Part shown: piece after piece, positions 1 to 9,506 of the stretch | How positions within the stretch are numbered: position 1 is the first letter of the stretch | Layout of the letters: every line of letters begins with the position of its first letter | NCBI GenBank assembly: GCA_937960715.1 | Contig: CALGOO010000269.1 | Span: 1-18,029, forward strand | Direction of reading: 5' to 3' | Length of the DNA stretch: 18,029 nucleotides | Source of the DNA: an uncultured Candidatus Competibacteraceae bacterium | Lineage (GTDB): Bacteria; Pseudomonadota; Gammaproteobacteria; Competibacterales; Competibacteraceae | Translations under genes and position numbers: made by a program | Notes under the pieces: model-generated | Database searches by the model: none | Told to the model about the DNA's origin: nothing | The model's input: the letters and a program-made list of their open reading frames with translations, nothing else

Positions 1-698
1 TTGGTCTCTCCCGCTTTGAAGACAAGCTGTCCGATGCCTGGCCCCGTTGTCATAACCACGACGAATCGGCCTTTCGGATCATGACCGCGTTCCATCGCCT
101 CATCGTATCAGCCACTGAATGGGAGGCGGAACTAGCGCTGATCGACGTTGGCCCCAATCTCGGCGCCATCAATCGCTCGGCGCTGATCGCTTCCGATCAG
201 GTCTGTCTTCCTCTCGCCCCTGATTTATTTTCCCTGCAAGGACTTAAGAACCTGGGGCCGACCTTGCGCGAGTGGCGTGACATTTGGGGCGAACTACTGA
301 CTAAAGCGCCTTCTGACTTACCAATGCCAAAAGGAGCCATGCAACCGGCCGGATACATCGTCATGCAACATGGCATTCGTGATTCCAGACCGGTCAAGGC
401 TTACCAACGCTGGATGGAACGTATCCCATCGATTTATCGCGCTGCCGTGCTGGATGAAAAGCCAGCCCCAAGAATTCCACCGGTCGATCAAGACCCGTAT
501 TCCATGGCTCTGCTCAAGCATTATCGCAGCTTGATGCCGCTGGCCATGGAGGCGCGCAAGCCGATGTTCTTCCTCAAACCAGCGGATGGTGCCATCGGGG
601 CTCATGTGGATGCGGTAAAAAGTTGCTACAGAGATTTCCAGCGCCTTGCTCTGCGAATTGCGCAGAGTGCCGGTATCGCCATGAATGGCAATCACTAG
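1..698 (+). CDS. ParA/MinD-type AAA ATPase, 5'-truncated by window edge
   Basis: The reading frame is open from base 3 to the stop at 698, so the gene begins outside the window; the ATG at 81 is internal because the residues before it (GLSRFEDKLSDAW) read like coding sequence. The visible part has a hydrophobic strand ending in IDVGPNLGAINR, the Walker B-like/central motif of ParA-MinD ATPases, followed by LPLAPDLFSLQGL, a typical downstream helix region. The P-loop would lie upstream of the window. ParA-type ATPases bind DNA or membrane as ATP dimers to position plasmids, chromosomes or complexes, but no ParB partner is visible, so the cargo is unknown. The gene converges on the Rpn-family gene ending at 740. 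A sampled line is about 52% GC, lower than the metabolic genes, which fits accessory DNA. Family assignment is good; the specific role is unknown. Confidence 0.8.
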   Translation, partial: GLSRFEDKLSDAWPRCHNHDESAFRIMTAFHRLIVSATEWEAELALIDVGPNLGAINRSALIASDQVCLPLAPDLFSLQGLKNLGPTLREWRDIWGELLTKAPSDLPMPKGAMQPAGYIVMQHGIRDSRPVKAYQRWMERIPSIYRAAVLDEKPAPRIPPVDQDPYSMALLKHYRSLMPLAMEARKPMFFLKPADGAIGAHVDAVKSCYRDFQRLALRIAQSAGIAMNGNH

Positions 699-739
699 AT
701 TTTAATCAAGAAATCTCATCTTGAGTGCCGAACCGGCTC

Positions 740-1651
740 TCAAGCCGATGGCATTTCGTGGGCCGCCAACCAAGCCGTTAAATCGGCGGGGGTTCGAAAA
801 TCCAGCAACGCCTCCATCAGTGCCTCGGCCTGCTCCAAGGACAGGCACCGAACCCGTTGTTCGTGCGCGGGCGCCAGCGGCGCCCCGAGCCGTCGCTGCA
901 AGAGCCGCAGCGCTAGTTGCACGCTTTCTTCCTGGCGGCCCTCCTGGCGGCCCTCCTGGCGGCCCTCCTGGCGGCCCTCCTGGCGGCCCTCGGCGAAGAC
1001 TTCCTGGTAAAACCGGGTTTGCTTGAGATCGGTATCAATCAGTCCCAGCATGGTCTGAATCTCCTCGCGACTGAGCTTGGGTAATTTGTAGACCAGAATC
1101 GTTTCCACGAAATCCGCCAGTTGTTCGGTCGGCCAGTCCGTCCAGGACGCCACGCGCGCCTGTTGCAACAATTGCGCGGCCTGGGCCAGGCTACCCTCCG
1201 GCTCGCTGGCGATCAATTGAATCAGCCCGACGCCGGCGTCCGTCACCGGCCGGTCCCGAAAGTCCTCCAGATACACCCGCCGGACTTCCGGCAAACCCAC
1301 CAGCGAACCGTAGTGTCGGACGTTCAATCGCTCCTCGGCGCGGGTCGGGTAGATCACCACCGCCCGCCATGGATGCGGCGGCCGGTTGCGGTACAGATAC
1401 AGCAACAGTTCGGCGAAGAATCGTCCGTAAAATTCCGCATCCGGCTGCGCCTGCACTTCCACGAACACCACCGGCGCCTCGGTCTGTTCCGGGGGTGGAA
1501 CCAGCACGCCGTCCAGTCGGAAGGCGGTTTGCTTGATCTCCTCGGCGCGGAATTGATACGCGCCAGCGGCGAACGCCTCCAACCCAGCCAACTCAAACAC
1601 CAGTTTCGGCGCACGCTGGAACAGACGATAAAACAGGCTATCGGTTTTCAT
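740..1651 (-). CDS. Rpn-family PD-(D/E)XK nuclease / putative transposase (DUF2887-DUF4351 type)
   Basis: A 303-residue protein beginning MKTDSLFYRLFQ, the usual start of this family; the frame is open further upstream, but that part is a shadow of the lyase gene. Residues E20, D47 and the pair E65-x-Q67 (in FVEVQAQ) form a PD-(D/E)XK nuclease signature. Residues around 220-240 are five near-identical Arg-Gln-Glu-Gly units, predicted charged and helical, followed by a DUF4351-like C-terminus (about 245-300). Rpn proteins are DNA endonucleases that promote RecA-independent recombination in E. coli; the native role of the DUF2887 group is not settled. The start overlaps the end of the upstream lyase gene by 14 bases, so it is probably translated from the same mRNA. 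It could be a late arrival in the operon rather than a functional partner. Confidence 0.82.
   Translation of the reverse strand: MKTDSLFYRLFQRAPKLVFELAGLEAFAAGAYQFRAEEIKQTAFRLDGVLVPPPEQTEAPVVFVEVQAQPDAEFYGRFFAELLLYLYRNRPPHPWRAVVIYPTRAEERLNVRHYGSLVGLPEVRRVYLEDFRDRPVTDAGVGLIQLIASEPEGSLAQAAQLLQQARVASWTDWPTEQLADFVETILVYKLPKLSREEIQTMLGLIDTDLKQTRFYQEVFAEGRQEGRQEGRQEGRQEGRQEESVQLALRLLQRRLGAPLAPAHEQRVRCLSLEQAEALMEALLDFRTPADLTAWLAAHEMPSA
931..990 (+). repeat. Five perfect tandem copies of a 12-bp unit inside the Rpn-family gene
   Basis: The unit CCTGGCGGCCCT occurs five times without a mismatch or spacer. Read on the coding (minus) strand it encodes the four-residue period Arg-Gln-Glu-Gly. Because 12 is a multiple of three, copy-number change keeps the frame and alters only the length of a charged, likely helical linker between the nuclease domain and the C-terminal domain. 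Such arrays are common in this family. Confidence 0.95.
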
Positions 1652-2618
1652 TGGAAATCCCAGCCACTCCAAACACCCTCGCCCGTTCCAGCACGCCCAC
1701 CGCCCAGCGCCGATGGGTGGCGGGCTCGCAGAACGAATCGCGCAGCCTGAACACCGCCGCCGCGTCCGCCGCCAGCACCGCCGAGGCCATGTCATAGTCC
1801 TCGCGCGGCACCCGGTAGCACGCCTCGATCACCGGGATTTGCGAGGGATGAATCGCGGTCTTGCCGACCAAACCGTGCTGCAAATCGGCTTCGACTTCCC
1901 GCGCCAACACTGCCGGCGCATCCAGATAATCGAACACCGGCGCGCTCAGGCGATACCCGGCCGGGTGGAAGATGCACACCAGATCGGCGATCACCCCGCG
2001 CAGTGGCGTGTCATAAATCGTCGCGCCCCGCGCCCGGCGGATGCCGAGCAGATTCAACAGATCGTTGCCGCCGATGCGCAGGCACAGCACCCGATCACTC
2101 AGCCCGCTGTCCTCCAGTCGGTCGCGCAATAATTCCATCCGGCGTCGATCGAACGCCTCGGCGGTTTCCAGAATCGGCAATACGTAATGGCCATAGCTAT
2201 CGTCCCAGACCCGCAACCAGTCACCCAGCGTATGCGGGTCGAGCTTGGGCAGCGCGAAGCCTTGCACTCGCTCGATGCCGTCCATCCGCAGCAACCGCCG
2301 CAACACCGCCGGATTGCGGGGGCGGATAAACCGCAACAGCGGCCCCGGCTCCAGCTCCGGCAGCAACGCCGCCAGACGATCCAGCGCCGCTTCCAAATCC
2401 CGTTCATGCACCGAATCCTCGGTGCAAAAGATCACCGAACGCAATTCCGGCAGCTTCCAACCGCTGGCGATGGCCGCCAAATCCGGCCGGGTCGCCGGCA
2501 CGTATAGCGAAGCACCCAACCGCATCGCCGATAATGTTGGCTGGTACTCGCGTGGGTCGTGAACGTGGCTTGGCTCCACAGGATGCAACGCGCGAAAATC
2601 GACGGGAATGACGCTCAT
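1638..2618 (-). CDS. HpcH/HpaI aldolase-citrate lyase (CitE-like) family protein
   Basis: A 326-residue TIM-barrel lyase. Visible motifs in order are LYVPATRPD (38-46), CTEDSV (65-70, matching the acidic LEDAV motif of CitE), RPRN (99-102), ETAEAF (151-156, metal-binding Glu), GGNDL (183-187) and GKTAIHPSQ (252-260). Family members cleave or form C-C bonds of acyl-CoA or keto acids with Mg2+; the substrate here is unknown. The ATG at 2618 was chosen because it overlaps the stop of the upstream StiP gene in an ATGA arrangement and begins a family-like N-terminus; the open frame upstream is a shadow. This lyase type, next to a StiP-type protein, belongs to the nucleoside-like metabolite module described near ter genes by comparative genomics. 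Its product and exact step there are not established. Confidence 0.88.
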   Translation of the reverse strand: MSVIPVDFRALHPVEPSHVHDPREYQPTLSAMRLGASLYVPATRPDLAAIASGWKLPELRSVIFCTEDSVHERDLEAALDRLAALLPELEPGPLLRFIRPRNPAVLRRLLRMDGIERVQGFALPKLDPHTLGDWLRVWDDSYGHYVLPILETAEAFDRRRMELLRDRLEDSGLSDRVLCLRIGGNDLLNLLGIRRARGATIYDTPLRGVIADLVCIFHPAGYRLSAPVFDYLDAPAVLAREVEADLQHGLVGKTAIHPSQIPVIEACYRVPREDYDMASAVLAADAAAVFRLRDSFCEPATHRRWAVGVLERARVFGVAGISNENR

Positions 2619-3697
2619 GACAAATCCTGGATCAGGGCGGTGGCATGGATGGGCATGGCCGGATCGACCACGACGGGAACCCGCTTTTCCTCGGCCAGCA
2701 ACCGCAAATGCTCGACATCGGGATGATCGGGATCGCGCAACAGCAACCGATCGGGCAATCGGCGCAGCAAAACTCGCGTCGCCTCCGCCACGCCGGGCTT
2801 GACGAAATTGCGGTCGGTAATCCGATAACGGGCATGGATGCGCGCCAGAAATTCCCGCATCAGCCGACAGCGTTCCAACCGCCGGTCGGGATCGCGGCAA
2901 ACGGTCTCCGGCTTGACCCAGGTGAAATGCCCGGCCACCTGGTCGATAAACCAGCGGGAACGGTCGTGCGGCGCGAATTCGGCGTAGAACACGCAGCCGT
3001 GGAAATCGTCCGGGCCGATGGCGGCGTTGAGAATCGAGCGGCTGGTCAGCCCGGACACGGTCGCGTTCAGGATACCGCTGGGAATGGCGTAGTCGTCATC
3101 GGTCGCCGCCACGTCGGCGACGCCGCCGATGTCCGAAACCACATGCAGCGATTCATCCAGCGGTTCCGGCTGCCGCGCGTTCCAACGACGCAGGGCCCGC
3201 CGCAACTCCCCGGCGATGACGCCCTTGGCGGTCCAGCCGTCCACGAACGCCAGTCCCGCCGGCTCCCGCTCCTCTCGCCGCAAGATGAATTTCAAGGCAT
3301 TCTCGTCGATGCCCCGGTCGCGGATGATGGAAATCGAGTAATGACGAACTTCCGCCCGCCCCAACCCGCGCAAAGCCCGCGCCAGCAACGCGCCAACCGG
3401 CGTCCCGGCCCGCGCCAACGAGACCACGGTGATCCGCTGGGGTCGGGTCTCCGCCAGATGACGCGCCAGCGCCATGATTTCCGTCGCCAGTCGCCGGGCG
3501 TAGCGCGCGGTCAGCGCCTCGAACAGCGCCAGATAACGCGGATTCGGCGCCTGCTCGGGCGCCAGCAGTTCGCTGTAATGACGCTGGCCGGATTGAATCC
3601 AACGTTCCTTGGTCGCCACGTCCACCCCCGCCATGGCCATCGGCTTGAGCAGGAACACGGTATCATCGGGAGGGTAGCTGCCGGAAAAAGGAGTCAT
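2615..3697 (-). CDS. StiP-family protein: phosphoribosyltransferase-like domain plus C-terminal PELOTA-like domain
   Basis: A 360-residue protein starting MTPFSGSYPPDD, which resembles the N-terminus of proteins annotated as cysteine protease StiP. The N-terminal two thirds look like a PRTase_2 domain: a strand VVSLARAGTPVGALL (91-105) and AFVDGWTAKGV (150-160), the PRPP-binding-type loop. A conserved-looking cysteine is C235 (FHGC). The C-terminus, about 296-346 (NFVKPGVAEATRVL to VPVVVD), resembles the PELOTA RNA-binding fold. The protease label is a database name; the sequence favours nucleotide/ribosyl chemistry with RNA or nucleoside recognition. It is first of three overlapping genes (StiP, lyase, nuclease) and diverges from liuC. 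Usual ter-cluster partners (TerD, ATP-grasp, HAD phosphatase) are not visible. Family confidence is good; biochemical function is unproven. Confidence 0.82.
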   Translation of the reverse strand: MTPFSGSYPPDDTVFLLKPMAMAGVDVATKERWIQSGQRHYSELLAPEQAPNPRYLALFEALTARYARRLATEIMALARHLAETRPQRITVVSLARAGTPVGALLARALRGLGRAEVRHYSISIIRDRGIDENALKFILRREEREPAGLAFVDGWTAKGVIAGELRRALRRWNARQPEPLDESLHVVSDIGGVADVAATDDDYAIPSGILNATVSGLTSRSILNAAIGPDDFHGCVFYAEFAPHDRSRWFIDQVAGHFTWVKPETVCRDPDRRLERCRLMREFLARIHARYRITDRNFVKPGVAEATRVLLRRLPDRLLLRDPDHPDVEHLRLLAEEKRVPVVVDPAMPIHATALIQDLS

Positions 3698-3830
3698 CGG
3701 GAAAACTGGGCGTCGTTGATCGGGGTGGTCCCCGAAGTTTTATCGAATGTCGAGTTCGTTCAAGTCCAAACAAGCATAAAGCAAATAAGATAAACGAAAT
3801 GTTTCCGTCCAAGATAAGGCTGACCTAGAG
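3698..3830. promoter_or_regulatory. Divergent intergenic region between the StiP operon and liuC
   Basis: These 133 bases separate two divergently read transcription units and must hold both start regions if each is transcribed from here. A short hairpin (CGGGG, TGGT, CCCCG) lies at 3721-3734, inside the presumed StiP leader. The stretch 3765-3810 is A/T-rich compared with its surroundings. I see no convincing -35/-10 pair on either strand and no clear LiuR-type palindrome, so this is a location call rather than a promoter call. Confidence 0.35.
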
Positions 3831-4619
3831 ATGCCCCAGACCCTGGAAATCGAACGGCAAGACCCCATGGCCACGATTTGGCTCAACCGCCCCGACCGGC
3901 ACAACGCATTCGACGAAACCCTGATCGGGGAACTCACCGACGCCTGCCTGACTTTGGAGGCCGATGATTCCGTGCGAGTGCTGGTACTGGCCGGACGGGG
4001 CAAGAGTTTTTCCGCCGGGGCCGATCTAAACTGGATGAAGCGCGCCGCCGACTACACCGTCGAGCAAAACCTCGCCGACGCTCGCCAACTGGCGACGATG
4101 CTGCGCACCCTGGCCCAACTGCGCAAGCCGACCATTGCCCGGGTACACGGCGCGGCTCTGGGCGGCGGAATGGGACTGGCGGCGGCCTGCGACCTTTGCG
4201 TCGCCTCCACCGCCGCCTCCTTCGCCACCTCCGAAGTTCGTTTCGGTCTCATCCCCGCCACCATCGGCCCCTACGTGCTGCGGGCCATCGGCGCCCGCCA
4301 GGCGGCGCGCTATTTTCTGACCGCCGAACGCCTGGATGCCCGCCGGGCCTGGGAACTGGGGCTGGTGCATGAACTGACGGAACCGGACACGCTGGACGCC
4401 AGGGTCCGGGACATCGTCACCGTGCTGCTGGCGGGTGGTCCCCATGCGCAAGCGGCGGCCAAGGACCTGATCCGCGCCGTCGCCAACCAACCCGAGGACG
4501 ATGCCTTGGTGGAAGACACCGCCCAGCGCATCGCTCACATCCGCGCCACGCCGGAAGCGAGGGAAGGGCTTGGCGCCTTTCTGGAAAAGCGTCCGCCCAA
4601 CTGGACGGTGGAGCCGTGA
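3831..4619 (+). CDS. liuC: Enoyl-CoA hydratase/isomerase family, probable methylglutaconyl-CoA hydratase
   Basis: A 262-residue crotonase-fold enzyme. KSFSAGADLNWM (58-69) and GAALGGGMGLAAACDL (107-122) form the CoA-binding/oxyanion-hole regions, and SEVRFGLIPATIGPYV (134-149) contains Glu135 in a segment characteristic of LiuC-type hydratases. It would hydrate 3-methylglutaconyl-CoA to HMG-CoA in leucine breakdown, in the cytoplasm. The assignment to leucine rather than general beta-oxidation rests mainly on context: the biotin subunit of methylcrotonyl-CoA carboxylase overlaps its end and HMG-CoA lyase follows. The start is the ATG at 3831; its ribosome site is weak (AAGG about 11 bases upstream). 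In many genomes liuB immediately precedes this gene, but here the upstream neighbour is the divergent StiP operon. Confidence 0.88.
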   Translation: MPQTLEIERQDPMATIWLNRPDRHNAFDETLIGELTDACLTLEADDSVRVLVLAGRGKSFSAGADLNWMKRAADYTVEQNLADARQLATMLRTLAQLRKPTIARVHGAALGGGMGLAAACDLCVASTAASFATSEVRFGLIPATIGPYVLRAIGARQAARYFLTAERLDARRAWELGLVHELTEPDTLDARVRDIVTVLLAGGPHAQAAAKDLIRAVANQPEDDALVEDTAQRIAHIRATPEAREGLGAFLEKRPPNWTVEP

Positions 4620-4621
4620 CC

Positions 4622-6655
<2,034 letters not shown>

Positions 6656-6665
6656 GGAGCCGCCG

Positions 6666-7577
6666 ATGTCCTTGCCACGACAAGTCCGGATCGTTGAAGT
6701 CGGTCCCCGCGATGGCTTGCAGAACGAACGGGAGATCGTCCCGACCCCGGTCAAGCTGGCCTTGATCGGCCAGTTGGCCGATGCCGGACTGAAAACCATC
6801 GAGGTCGGCGCGTTCGTATCGCCGAAATGGGTGCCGCAGATGGCCGACAGCGCGGCGGTGCTGGCCGGCATCCATCGCCGACCGGGCGTCAGTTACCCGG
6901 TGCTGGTTCCCAACCCGCAAGGGCTGGAAGCGGCGCTGGCGGCGGGCGCGACCGAGATTGCGGTGTTCGGCGCAGCGTCCGAGACCTTCTCCCGTCGCAA
7001 CATCAACTGCTCCATCGCCGAATCCCTGGACCGTTTCCGCCCGGTGGTGGAATTGGCGCGGCAACATGGCGTCAAGGCGCGCGGCTACGTGTCCTGCGCG
7101 CTGGGCTGTCCCTACGAAGGCGCGGTCGCGCCGGAAAAGGTGGCGGAGGTGGCCGGCGCGCTGTACGCGATGGGCTGTTACGAAATTTCCCTGGGCGACA
7201 CCCTCGGCGTCGGCACGCCCGGCCAGACCCAGCGGATGCTGGAAGCCGTGGCCCGGACGGCGCCAATGGATTGCCTGGCCGGCCATTACCACGACACCTA
7301 CGGGCAGGCGCTGGTCAATATTTACGCCTCGCTGGAACTGGGCCTGGCGACGTTCGACGCTTCCATCGCCGGGCTGGGTGGTTGCCCCTACGCGGCCGGT
7401 GCGTCCGGCAACGTCGCCACCGAGGACGTGATCTACCTGCTGAACGGGCTGGGGATTGAGACTGGCGTCAACCTTGACGCCTTGGTAGACGCCGCCGCGT
7501 TCATCGGCGAGGCGCTGAAACGACCGCCCGCTTCCAAAGTGGCGAAGGCATTGCTGGCGAAAACCGGGACTGGCTAA
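6666..7577 (+). CDS. liuE: Hydroxymethylglutaryl-CoA lyase
   Basis: A 303-residue TIM-barrel lyase of the HMGL-like family (also called mvaB). VEVGPRDGLQNE (10-21) carries the catalytic Arg15 and metal-binding Asp16, HYHDTYGQA (207-215) supplies metal-binding His207 and His209, and GLGGCPYAAGASGNVATED (236-254) holds the catalytic Cys240 in the flexible loop typical of HMG-CoA lyases. It splits HMG-CoA into acetyl-CoA and acetoacetate, the last step of leucine degradation. A strong GAGGAG ribosome site precedes the ATG, and only 10 bases separate it from liuD, so the two are co-transcribed with liuC. Its length equals that of known bacterial enzymes. It is convergent with the restriction endonuclease gene. 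Confidence 0.95.
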   Translation: MSLPRQVRIVEVGPRDGLQNEREIVPTPVKLALIGQLADAGLKTIEVGAFVSPKWVPQMADSAAVLAGIHRRPGVSYPVLVPNPQGLEAALAAGATEIAVFGAASETFSRRNINCSIAESLDRFRPVVELARQHGVKARGYVSCALGCPYEGAVAPEKVAEVAGALYAMGCYEISLGDTLGVGTPGQTQRMLEAVARTAPMDCLAGHYHDTYGQALVNIYASLELGLATFDASIAGLGGCPYAAGASGNVATEDVIYLLNGLGIETGVNLDALVDAAAFIGEALKRPPASKVAKALLAKTGTG

Positions 7578-7583
7578 AGAGAG

Positions 7584-7610
7584 AACCCCGCCTTTCATCC
7601 ATCGGGGGTT
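7584..7610. terminator. Weak hairpin between convergent liuE and the endonuclease gene
   Basis: AACCCC at 7584-7589 can pair with GGGGTT at 7605-7610 around a 15-base loop. It lies just after liuE and overlaps the stop codon of the opposing endonuclease gene. There is no T-run on either strand and the loop is long, so termination activity is uncertain; position is the main argument. Confidence 0.25.
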
Positions 7611-8790
7611 AGGATGGCGCCAGAGTCGAAGCATCTATAGTGATTTGAATCCAAACAGCACCGCCGGGGCTTCGAATCATTTCCTGGTTATCACTGATCC
7701 ATCCAAACGACTCGAATTGCTCCCCATGAAGTACCCCGACCTTATTGTTCATATCCATCAACTCCTGCAAGGTATAGCAGCGTCGCTGACCGAGCTTGGT
7801 GTTGCAAGTCGCATGACCCCATGCTACCTGTTGAGGTATATGCTCAAGTTGTTCATAGACCAATGGATGGAAATGAAACAGGTTAACGATCGTGGAACGA
7901 GTAGCACCTTCAATTTGTTCGGCAGCATTCATCAAACCGCTTTCATCTTCAAGCCTGAGCATCTCATGTAGTTCACTATAACGAATCGGACGCAGACATA
8001 AAGGACAAGAGGTGAAGGTATTATTTACGATGCCTCTATTCTCATAGATTTGGTACTCAAGCAATGATAGCGATTTCAAAATTGCCTGAATATGAGCGGC
8101 TTGGCTGGTCAAATAGGGACTATCGACTGTATGAATAATTTGCCATGCAAGAACAACTTGACAAAGAAAGTTGGTATCCGCATCGGCATATTCAGGCGCA
8201 AATATTCCCTGCGGGGGGCCTTCAATACGTTCGGGTTTGGTAATGGTTTTCCCACCTCCAACTTTAGGCAACCGAAGTATATAATGCCCCCGATCCATAG
8301 CATCCTTTACACGTCGATCTATCCGGGTTCCATCGGGTTTTTCCAAATATCGCACATGCCAATCTGCAAGAGGTGGAAGTTTCTCGAAAACGTCATGGCT
8401 TCGGTATAAAACAAACGCGTTTTTACCAATAGCAGCTTCTGAATCCACTAAGCTGAATTGATTTTTAAGTTCACCAGCGGTTTCAAAACACTGCTCTGGC
8501 AATACACGCAAAACATAGTCGTTTTTATAAATGGATATATCTGGAATCAAAGCCAGTTTCTCGTATGGAATAATGACTCGGCTATTCCTATAAACATGAT
8601 TCTGATAGGCCCCTTTTGCACCACCACGTGGAGTTGCATAGCCTGCCTTGCTGAGCTTATCTTTATCCTTCTCTTTCATGAAAGCCCATGCTTCGACCGG
8701 AGTCGTAGAGCATTTCCCCTGGTGACCAACAAGTCTTAGGCACCCATTTTCCAAACAAAGTAGTGGAATATTTTCAAGGATTCTTCTCAT
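7609..8790 (-). CDS. BstXI-like restriction endonuclease with HNH-like C-terminal motif
   Basis: A 393-residue protein. GAYQNHVYRNSRVIIPYE (60-77) resembles a segment I associate with BstXI-family restriction endonucleases. The C-terminal part reads as a ββα-Me (HNH-like) metal finger: CPLC (262-265), LFHFHPL with His306 and His308 (304-310), then WGHATCNTKLGQR with His326, Cys329 and Asn330. The N-terminus has a possible zinc knuckle C12-x4-C17-x5-H23-x3-C27. It is the last gene of the M-S-R operon, and its ATG overlaps the specificity gene stop (ATGA). It would cut unmodified DNA at sites defined by its own domain or with the S protein; the target sequence cannot be read from this. Sampled GC is about 40%, far below the flanks. 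Endonuclease role is well supported by context; the BstXI kinship is recall-based. Confidence 0.72.
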   Translation of the reverse strand: MRRILENIPLLCLENGCLRLVGHQGKCSTTPVEAWAFMKEKDKDKLSKAGYATPRGGAKGAYQNHVYRNSRVIIPYEKLALIPDISIYKNDYVLRVLPEQCFETAGELKNQFSLVDSEAAIGKNAFVLYRSHDVFEKLPPLADWHVRYLEKPDGTRIDRRVKDAMDRGHYILRLPKVGGGKTITKPERIEGPPQGIFAPEYADADTNFLCQVVLAWQIIHTVDSPYLTSQAAHIQAILKSLSLLEYQIYENRGIVNNTFTSCPLCLRPIRYSELHEMLRLEDESGLMNAAEQIEGATRSTIVNLFHFHPLVYEQLEHIPQQVAWGHATCNTKLGQRRCYTLQELMDMNNKVGVLHGEQFESFGWISDNQEMIRSPGGAVWIQITIDASTLAPS

Positions 8791-9506
8791 TTAAAACCCC
8801 TCATCCATATTTTCGATCCCACATGCCGTACATCCAGTTTTCCAGAAAGCAGAAGAATAAGTATCTTTTGAACCAGATCCTCCATCCGGTCCCGATAAGC
8901 ATGAATTTTTTTAATCTGGGTAGAGTCACCTAAGGCTTGCTCCATGGGTAGCGCCAGCATGGCTGCAAACTGTAATGCCTTAATAACTTCTATCACTTGA
9001 TCCTGATATTCCAATGGGGGAACGGAAATTTCAAATTCAAACAGATCAGCGACATAAAGCTCTGGATAAGTTGAACCATTCGCAACCTGTTCAAGATAGG
9101 GTCTGTTAGCGATCAGCCAGTAGGCTAGATAAGTTGCTCTTAAGTAAGGTCCACAAGTGAAAGCTAAAAATCCTTGATTCACAGTCATGGGAGTTGTATT
9201 AACCGCCACCATACCGACAGGCGCACGCTTGGTAAGCATGACAGTCCCTGCTGGGTGTAACTTGAGAGACGACTCGACCAACCCTTCACGGGTAACCGTT
9301 CGTTCCGTTGTCGACACAAAAATTCCTCCCCGACGACGGGATATTTCCTTTGGAGTCAGCCAGGGAATATCGCCATCCCAATATCTCTCAACCTCGGTTT
9401 TAGGCGTCGTTCCCGTATCGGCCGCAACGATCAATCCCCCCTTGGAGTCAGGTTCGAGAGTACCTTTTCGCCAATGAGAAGGACATTCAAGGAATGGTTC
9501 AGCCAT
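8787..9506 (-). CDS. Half-length type I-like specificity subunit (single target-recognition domain)
   Basis: A 239-residue HsdS-like protein, about half the usual 400-450 residues of type I S subunits. One target-recognition domain spans about residues 10-165 (DGDIPWLTPKEI, PAGTVMLTKRAPVGMVAV, GSTYPELYVADLFEFEISVPPLEYQ), followed by one helical conserved region (about 166-223), the part that normally forms the coiled coil. A single TRD implies a dimer and a symmetric, interrupted target site. A TTG at 9512 is in frame, but the ATG at 9506 has GGAAGA at a good distance and is preferred. The start overlaps the hsdM-like gene by 8 bases and the end overlaps the endonuclease gene by 4, so all three should be translated from one transcript. 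No second TRD or frameshift remnant follows. Confidence 0.85.
   Translation of the reverse strand: MAEPFLECPSHWRKGTLEPDSKGGLIVAADTGTTPKTEVERYWDGDIPWLTPKEISRRRGGIFVSTTERTVTREGLVESSLKLHPAGTVMLTKRAPVGMVAVNTTPMTVNQGFLAFTCGPYLRATYLAYWLIANRPYLEQVANGSTYPELYVADLFEFEISVPPLEYQDQVIEVIKALQFAAMLALPMEQALGDSTQIKKIHAYRDRMEDLVQKILILLLSGKLDVRHVGSKIWMRGFK

Noticed and set aside
931..990. Short tandem repeats as a possible CRISPR array
   Set aside because: The units are contiguous 12-mers without spacers and lie within a coding frame.
721..1026. Plus-strand frame encoding Pro-Gly-Gly repeats
   Set aside because: The collagen-like repeat is the antisense reading of the 12-bp array in the Rpn-family gene.
3721..3734. 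Hairpin CGGGG-TGGT-CCCCG as terminator or riboswitch
   Set aside because: The stem is only five pairs, with no T-run or wider conserved fold, in a leader region.
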